In this document: in pieces, positions 60,079-64,000 of the stretch
Layout: each line of letters starts with the position of its first letter
Numbering within the stretch: position 1 is the first letter of the stretch
Assembly: GCA_016212925.1 (NCBI GenBank)
Contig: JACRDF010000035.1
Coordinates: 1-64,000, forward strand
Origin: Desulfomonile tiedjei
GTDB taxonomy: Bacteria > Desulfobacterota > Desulfomonilia > Desulfomonilales > Desulfomonilaceae
Direction of reading: 5' to 3'
Length of the DNA: 64,000 nt
Position numbers and translations under genes: made by a program
The notes under the pieces: generated by a model
Told to the model about the DNA's origin: nothing
Databases searched by the model: none
Seen by the model: the letters and a program-made list of their open reading frames with translations, nothing else

Positions 60079-61992
60079 ATGACTGATCCGAAACGCCCCC
60101 GGGGGCTTCCTGAACAACACGAGAGGGAGATTGTCACCATACGGGAGTTAACTCGACAGGTGGCATCAAGCGTTTCGCCTGCAGGGGTAGCAACTTCCAC
60201 GTGCGAGCAGATCCTCCGGGCGGTGACATGCGACGTGGTGGCGCTCTATTTTCTTCAAGGCAATGACCTGATTCGTGAGGGATTTGCAGCCTCGGGACCC
60301 ACCGTCAAGTTCGATGCGACTATGGAGAGGTCTTTGGGCGACTGGCTTGCCGATATCGAGCCGGGCATGAATGAGCCGGTTTATTCGCCCGACGTGATGG
60401 CCGATCCCCGTTGCCCGTTCCACGCCTGCCACCAAACCGGCGTGCGTTCCTTCGCCGCTCTGCCGCTTGTCTTTGGAGAGGAAATTCTGGGCGTACTGTG
60501 GTTGGCCTCTTTGGAAGAGCGAGACTTCTCTCACCAATCAGATTTCTTGGAAACCCTTGCCGCGCAAATTGCCATCTCGGTCAGATATGCCCGCGTGTGC
60601 CAACAGCTGCAGGACCACGCCGCCAAGGAGGCCCCCGAGACTCTCAGGGGAAGCGATGCCCTTTTCAAGGCCTTCTTAGAGAGCGCCCAGGACTGTATTT
60701 TTCTCAAGGACCGCAATCTTGTGTACACGCATGTCAATCCGGCCCTGGCGAGACTCCTGGGAGTCGATGCGGAGCGAATTGCCGGCAGCACGGAGGAGGC
60801 CCTTTTCGATGTGGAGTTCGGTAATGATATTCGAGACCTCGACCGGAGGGTATTACGCGGACAAGTGGTCCAGGCCGAGTATTCTCGAACGGTCGGGGAT
60901 AAAGTTCGGGTCTTTCATGAGATCAGGGCGCCTTTGAAAGACGCGCGCGGTAGGATTGTGGGCCTGTGCGGGATCGCTCGTGAAATCACCAACCGGATGA
61001 AAACCCTTGATGTCTCGGGACCCTCGGCGTGCGAATACCCGTCCGAAGCGATGAGAACAGCCCTCCAACAAGCTCGGCTCGCCGCGGCAGGCGGTAGCAC
61101 GATCTTGCTCACCGGAGAAAGCGGGGCCGGCAAGGACTTTTTTGCCCATTTCATTCATGGCAGTTCCGAGCGAGCGGGCCGTCCGTTTTACGCGATTAAC
61201 TGCGCCGCAATTCCCCTCGAACTGGCTGAATCAGAGCTGTTCGGCCATGAAGCCGGGGCCTTCACTGGAGCCAGGCGGCGTAAGCCGGGAATGTTCGAAG
61301 TTGCCCACCGTGGCACGCTGCTTCTCAACGAGATCGGTGAACTGCCGCTTCCCATTCAAGCCAAGCTGCTGACTTTTCTGGACACCAAGACCTTTACCCG
61401 CGTCGGCGGCGAGAAGCCTGTCACGGTGGACGTGAGAATCATGGCAGCTACGAATAGAGACTTGAAGGAGGAGGTCTCCCAAGGTCGTTTTCGTGAGGAC
61501 CTTTTCTATCGCCTCAATGTGTTCGCAGTCAGAGTGCCCTCTCTCCGTCAAAGAGTGGAGGACATTCCGTCGCTGGTTCGTGAAATCACTTACGAACTCG
61601 CCGCGGAAATGCACCTGGTGGACATTCCTGTCCTGGCCCCGGAGACTCTGGCCATGATGAGGCGGCACAGTTGGCCGGGAAACGTCCGAGAACTTCGAAA
61701 CCTGCTGGAACGCACCCTCATTCTCTATACCACGAACGGACGAATAGAGGGCGAGCCCCTCCGGCTGGAACCCCATGAGTTGCAGAAAACGCCCGTCCAA
61801 TCTTCCCTGCCTCAAGACAAGTCCATGGGGGACCTGTTCGATGACATGGAGAGGTCGCTTATACAGGAGGCTTTGCAGAAATCAGGCGGCAAAAAAGAGG
61901 CGGCCGCAAAGCTTTTGGGCATTTCCCGACACGCGCTGAAGAGGCGTTTGAGTAAGTATCCCGAGTTGAACCGAAAAGCGCTCAAGAGATGA
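60079..61992 (+). CDS. sigma-54-dependent activator with GAF and PAS sensor domains
   Basis: A 637-residue enhancer-binding protein. It has an N-terminal GAF-like domain (about residues 35-165), a PAS domain (about 195-310, [20 protein letters not shown]) and an AAA+ domain (about 325-560), then a Fis-type helix-turn-helix ([20 protein letters not shown]). The Walker A is GESGAGKD, and the sigma-54-contacting loop GAFTGA is intact. Walker B reads LLLNEIGEL, with Asn where Asp is usual. I place the start at ATG 60079; the longer form from 59842 looks non-coding. A sigma-54 promoter and a large surface-protein gene follow, so this probably controls that gene. Confidence 0.93.
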   Translation: MTDPKRPRGLPEQHEREIVTIRELTRQVASSVSPAGVATSTCEQILRAVTCDVVALYFLQGNDLIREGFAASGPTVKFDATMERSLGDWLADIEPGMNEPVYSPDVMADPRCPFHACHQTGVRSFAALPLVFGEEILGVLWLASLEERDFSHQSDFLETLAAQIAISVRYARVCQQLQDHAAKEAPETLRGSDALFKAFLESAQDCIFLKDRNLVYTHVNPALARLLGVDAERIAGSTEEALFDVEFGNDIRDLDRRVLRGQVVQAEYSRTVGDKVRVFHEIRAPLKDARGRIVGLCGIAREITNRMKTLDVSGPSACEYPSEAMRTALQQARLAAAGGSTILLTGESGAGKDFFAHFIHGSSERAGRPFYAINCAAIPLELAESELFGHEAGAFTGARRRKPGMFEVAHRGTLLLNEIGELPLPIQAKLLTFLDTKTFTRVGGEKPVTVDVRIMAATNRDLKEEVSQGRFREDLFYRLNVFAVRVPSLRQRVEDIPSLVREITYELAAEMHLVDIPVLAPETLAMMRRHSWPGNVRELRNLLERTLILYTTNGRIEGEPLRLEPHELQKTPVQSSLPQDKSMGDLFDDMERSLIQEALQKSGGKKEAAAKLLGISRHALKRRLSKYPELNRKALKR

Positions 61993-62187
61993 TACAGCGA
62001 GCGCAATTCGCCCGCTGTCTAATTACTTGATGTGACTATAGTTTCAACGACCCCCGCTGCTCCCGAGAGCGGTTTCGCTCGTTCTGCATGATTGACTCAT
62101 GCCCCGTTCCGTACACCCTCCAGGAGACCTCCCCATAACTCATTGATATTAGATTGCTTGCCAAGCCCGACCTCGCCAAACAACGCA

Positions 62188-62202
62188 TGGCATAAGAATT
62201 GC
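62188..62202 (+). promoter_or_regulatory. sigma-54 promoter (-24/-12)
   Basis: TGGCATAAGAATTGC matches the sigma-54 consensus with GG and GC exactly ten bases apart. It lies 71 bases before the ATG of the surface-protein gene and 196 bases after the stop of a sigma-54 activator. Confidence 0.75.
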
Positions 62203-62272
62203 TTAAGTTTTTAGATTCGCCCCGTCGATTAATTCCGCGACTTTCAAGCGGTATCGGTCCTGGAGAGAGAAC

Positions 62273-64000
62273 ATGAAAGACTTGCTGAAGCGCTTATTCG
62301 TCAGTGTAGTTGAACCCCCAAATGTGTTCGAACAATTGGAAGAGCGCATTGTGCTGGATGCCACCGTCGATCAGGTGCAGGTCAACGGTGCGGACGTGAC
62401 GGCAAACCCGCAAGCAAGCGTGGCGGAAGACGCTACCAGCGTGGTGGACATACACTCGGTGAGTGAAGGTTCAGGAGCCACCTATTCTCTCAAAGTGGAC
62501 GGCCAGGACGTCGCCGCATATAACGCGGGGAATGGTAACAAGGCTGACGTGGACGTCGCCACGGACAATTTCGCCGCGACGGGGAAATTCTCTTGGACGC
62601 CCAACAACTTGGACGTGGGCATCCATTCGTTTGAAGTGACCGCCAATGACGGCGGCTCGGGCGCTGAGCCCCACACCGACATCGAAACGATACAGTTGAC
62701 TGTCTATAATGTTGCCCCCACCTTCTCCAGTGGCGCTGTCGCCACGTTCGTAGCCGATAGCGGCGGGCAGACATTCGACGTGCAATCCGGCGACGAGAAT
62801 CTAGGCTCCACCTACTCCCTGGACGGTGCCCCTGGCTGGCTTAGCATAGACCCCACCAGCGGGGTGATTTCGGGGAACCCCACCTATGCCCACACCGGGG
62901 ACTATAGCTTTGCGGTAAGGGTCAACGATGGTCACGTCTCAGTGGATCAGGATTTCATCCTGACTGTGAACAACACTCTGGATTTCCTCTCCTCGACCAG
63001 CCAAACGATGGATGAAGATGAGGCCTTCCTGTATGACGCTCGGACCGATACCGAAGCGCTTGGCAAGCCTGTGACCTATTCGCTCCAGCCTGGCGCGCCG
63101 GCATGGCTTTCCATTGATTCTGAGACAGGTGTGGTCACCGGCAATCCGGACAACAGCCATGTGGGTGTCCACACTTTCACTGTCCACGCAGAGAGCACTG
63201 AAGGAAACGGCAATCTGAACTTCACACTGACCGTTCAGAATACTCCACCTGTCTTCCTGAACCAGGAACCGACCATTCAAATGATCGAATCGAGCGGTCC
63301 TCAGACGTTCGACGTGCAGAACAACGATGAGAATACGCCGTCCGGGCTCCCGGCTTACAGCATCCTCAGCTATGACGGCATCGATTATGGAGCGGTCGGT
63401 TTCCCAATTTGGCTCTCCATTGATAGTGAGACCGGTATAATCACAGGCAATCCGTTGAATCAGGATGTAGGCGTCCACACCATTGTGGTCCAATTCGATG
63501 ACAGCCACAGTCCCGACGGGGTCCGGACGCATATCTTCAGTCTGGATATTGACAATGTTCCCAACTACTTCGAGTCTTCCAACGCCACGACCTGGGTGGA
63601 AGACGCGGCGGGCCAGTCCTTCGACGTTCAGACCCATGAAGAGGGCGTGATAGTCGAGCCCGCGCATGTCACCTACTCCTTTGAAGGCGGGGCCTTGACC
63701 TGGGGCGGCTGGCTCCAAATCGATGCCGGCACTGGGGTTTTGAGCCCGATTCTCGGTACCCAGCCTGACAACTCGAGGGTGGGGACCCATGTGTTCGACA
63801 TCTGGTCCAATGAAGGGTACGGGGCACCGGTGGTCATTCAGGAAGATTTCACCCTGACAGTGGTCAACGCCGTGCCGATCATCACTTCTCCGGCCACGAC
63901 ACAGATCCAGGAAGATGCCGGTTCCGCCACCTTCCAGGTCACTCTGGCCAGCCCTGAGCCGGGAGCCACGTACTCACTCCAGTATTGGCCCGACATTCAC
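62273..64000 (+). CDS. large Ig-repeat surface protein, partial (runs off the window end)
   Basis: The first 576 codons are open to the window edge; no stop was found. The protein starts MKDLLKRLFVSVVEPPNVFE with a short hydrophobic part, then LEERIVLDA, which resembles the LEPR-xLL motif seen at the start of giant exported proteins. Then follow tandem putative-Ig (cadherin-like) repeats of about 100 residues, each with a WLSIDPTSGVISGNP-type segment: GWLSIDPTSGVISGNP, AWLSIDSETGVVTGNP, IWLSIDSETGIITGNP and a fourth diverged copy. GGAGAGAG precedes the ATG. It is likely an adhesin or matrix protein exported by type I or another pathway. It is preceded by a sigma-54 promoter. Confidence 0.88.
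   Translation, partial: MKDLLKRLFVSVVEPPNVFEQLEERIVLDATVDQVQVNGADVTANPQASVAEDATSVVDIHSVSEGSGATYSLKVDGQDVAAYNAGNGNKADVDVATDNFAATGKFSWTPNNLDVGIHSFEVTANDGGSGAEPHTDIETIQLTVYNVAPTFSSGAVATFVADSGGQTFDVQSGDENLGSTYSLDGAPGWLSIDPTSGVISGNPTYAHTGDYSFAVRVNDGHVSVDQDFILTVNNTLDFLSSTSQTMDEDEAFLYDARTDTEALGKPVTYSLQPGAPAWLSIDSETGVVTGNPDNSHVGVHTFTVHAESTEGNGNLNFTLTVQNTPPVFLNQEPTIQMIESSGPQTFDVQNNDENTPSGLPAYSILSYDGIDYGAVGFPIWLSIDSETGIITGNPLNQDVGVHTIVVQFDDSHSPDGVRTHIFSLDIDNVPNYFESSNATTWVEDAAGQSFDVQTHEEGVIVEPAHVTYSFEGGALTWGGWLQIDAGTGVLSPILGTQPDNSRVGTHVFDIWSNEGYGAPVVIQEDFTLTVVNAVPIITSPATTQIQEDAGSATFQVTLASPEPGATYSLQYWPDIH

Noticed and set aside
1-64000. tRNA, rRNA and CRISPR arrays
   Set aside because: None could be recognised by eye. 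A tRNA may be missed without a structure search, but no regularly spaced direct repeats were seen.

Overview
The window looks like chromosomal DNA from an anaerobic deltaproteobacterium (Desulfobacterota), perhaps Desulfomonile- or Syntrophobacter-like. This is inferred from gene content, not proven. The main clues are a selenocysteine-containing periplasmic formate dehydrogenase with a YedF selenium-metabolism gene nearby, a 2-hydroxyacyl-CoA dehydratase/benzoyl-CoA reductase-type subunit with its ATP-dependent activase, an acyl-CoA dehydrogenase cluster, and a sigma-54 activator. No rRNA, tRNA, CRISPR array, phage or intact insertion sequence was recognised.

Layout. 1-12.8 kb: a hypothetical protein, an RND pump with its adaptor, an MFS carrier, a second RND permease without an adaptor, and a MocR regulator divergent from an ABC-type binding protein. 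14-20 kb: a zinc-ribbon/TPR/DUF2314 protein, VapBC, a YHS protein, an ECF sigma/zinc anti-sigma/HicB operon, and BrnTA. 20-24.5 kb: a minus-strand cluster of a DUF4178 protein, a small membrane protein, DUF350, and a membrane-fused spermidine-synthase-like protein. 24.9-32.3 kb: ProC, YedF, an MBL hydrolase, formate dehydrogenase FdhA (Sec195) and FdhB, and a ModE-like regulator. 32-42 kb: a glycolipid-binding-like protein, a secreted Cys/Pro-rich repeat protein, asparagine synthetase, the dehydratase D-component and its activase, a six-bladed-propeller hydrolase, and small proteins. 42-46.4 kb: an orphan 427-residue protein, an AbrB/Doc toxin-antitoxin pair, an SH3 protein, and a MerR regulator. 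47-51.7 kb: two acyl-CoA dehydrogenases, SCP2, MaoC, and a DMT transporter. 51.7-57.8 kb: a minus-strand series of small stress or unknown genes ending in an ArsR regulator. 58.5-64 kb: a DUF4331 protein, a sigma-54 activator, and the first 576 codons of a very large Ig-repeat surface protein preceded by a sigma-54 promoter.

The most unusual feature is between the genes. Intergenic spaces are packed with several families of palindromic repeats. One family (seven copies here) has a conserved AGTTTTTGGGGAGGGG core joined to two hairpins. Its stem sequences differ from copy to copy while base pairing is kept. A second family has two hairpins bounded by GTAGGGGC/GCCCCTAC-like ends. In four places a palindromic element sits inside another one, once apparently three deep. 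One nested unit is a 239-bp MITE-like element with a CAAG duplication on each side.

How the genes fit together: Sec-dependent formate oxidation is supported by a selenium gene and a ModE-like regulator next door. Acyl-CoA oxidation genes lie beside a MerR-family regulator. The sigma-54 activator probably switches on the large surface protein immediately downstream.
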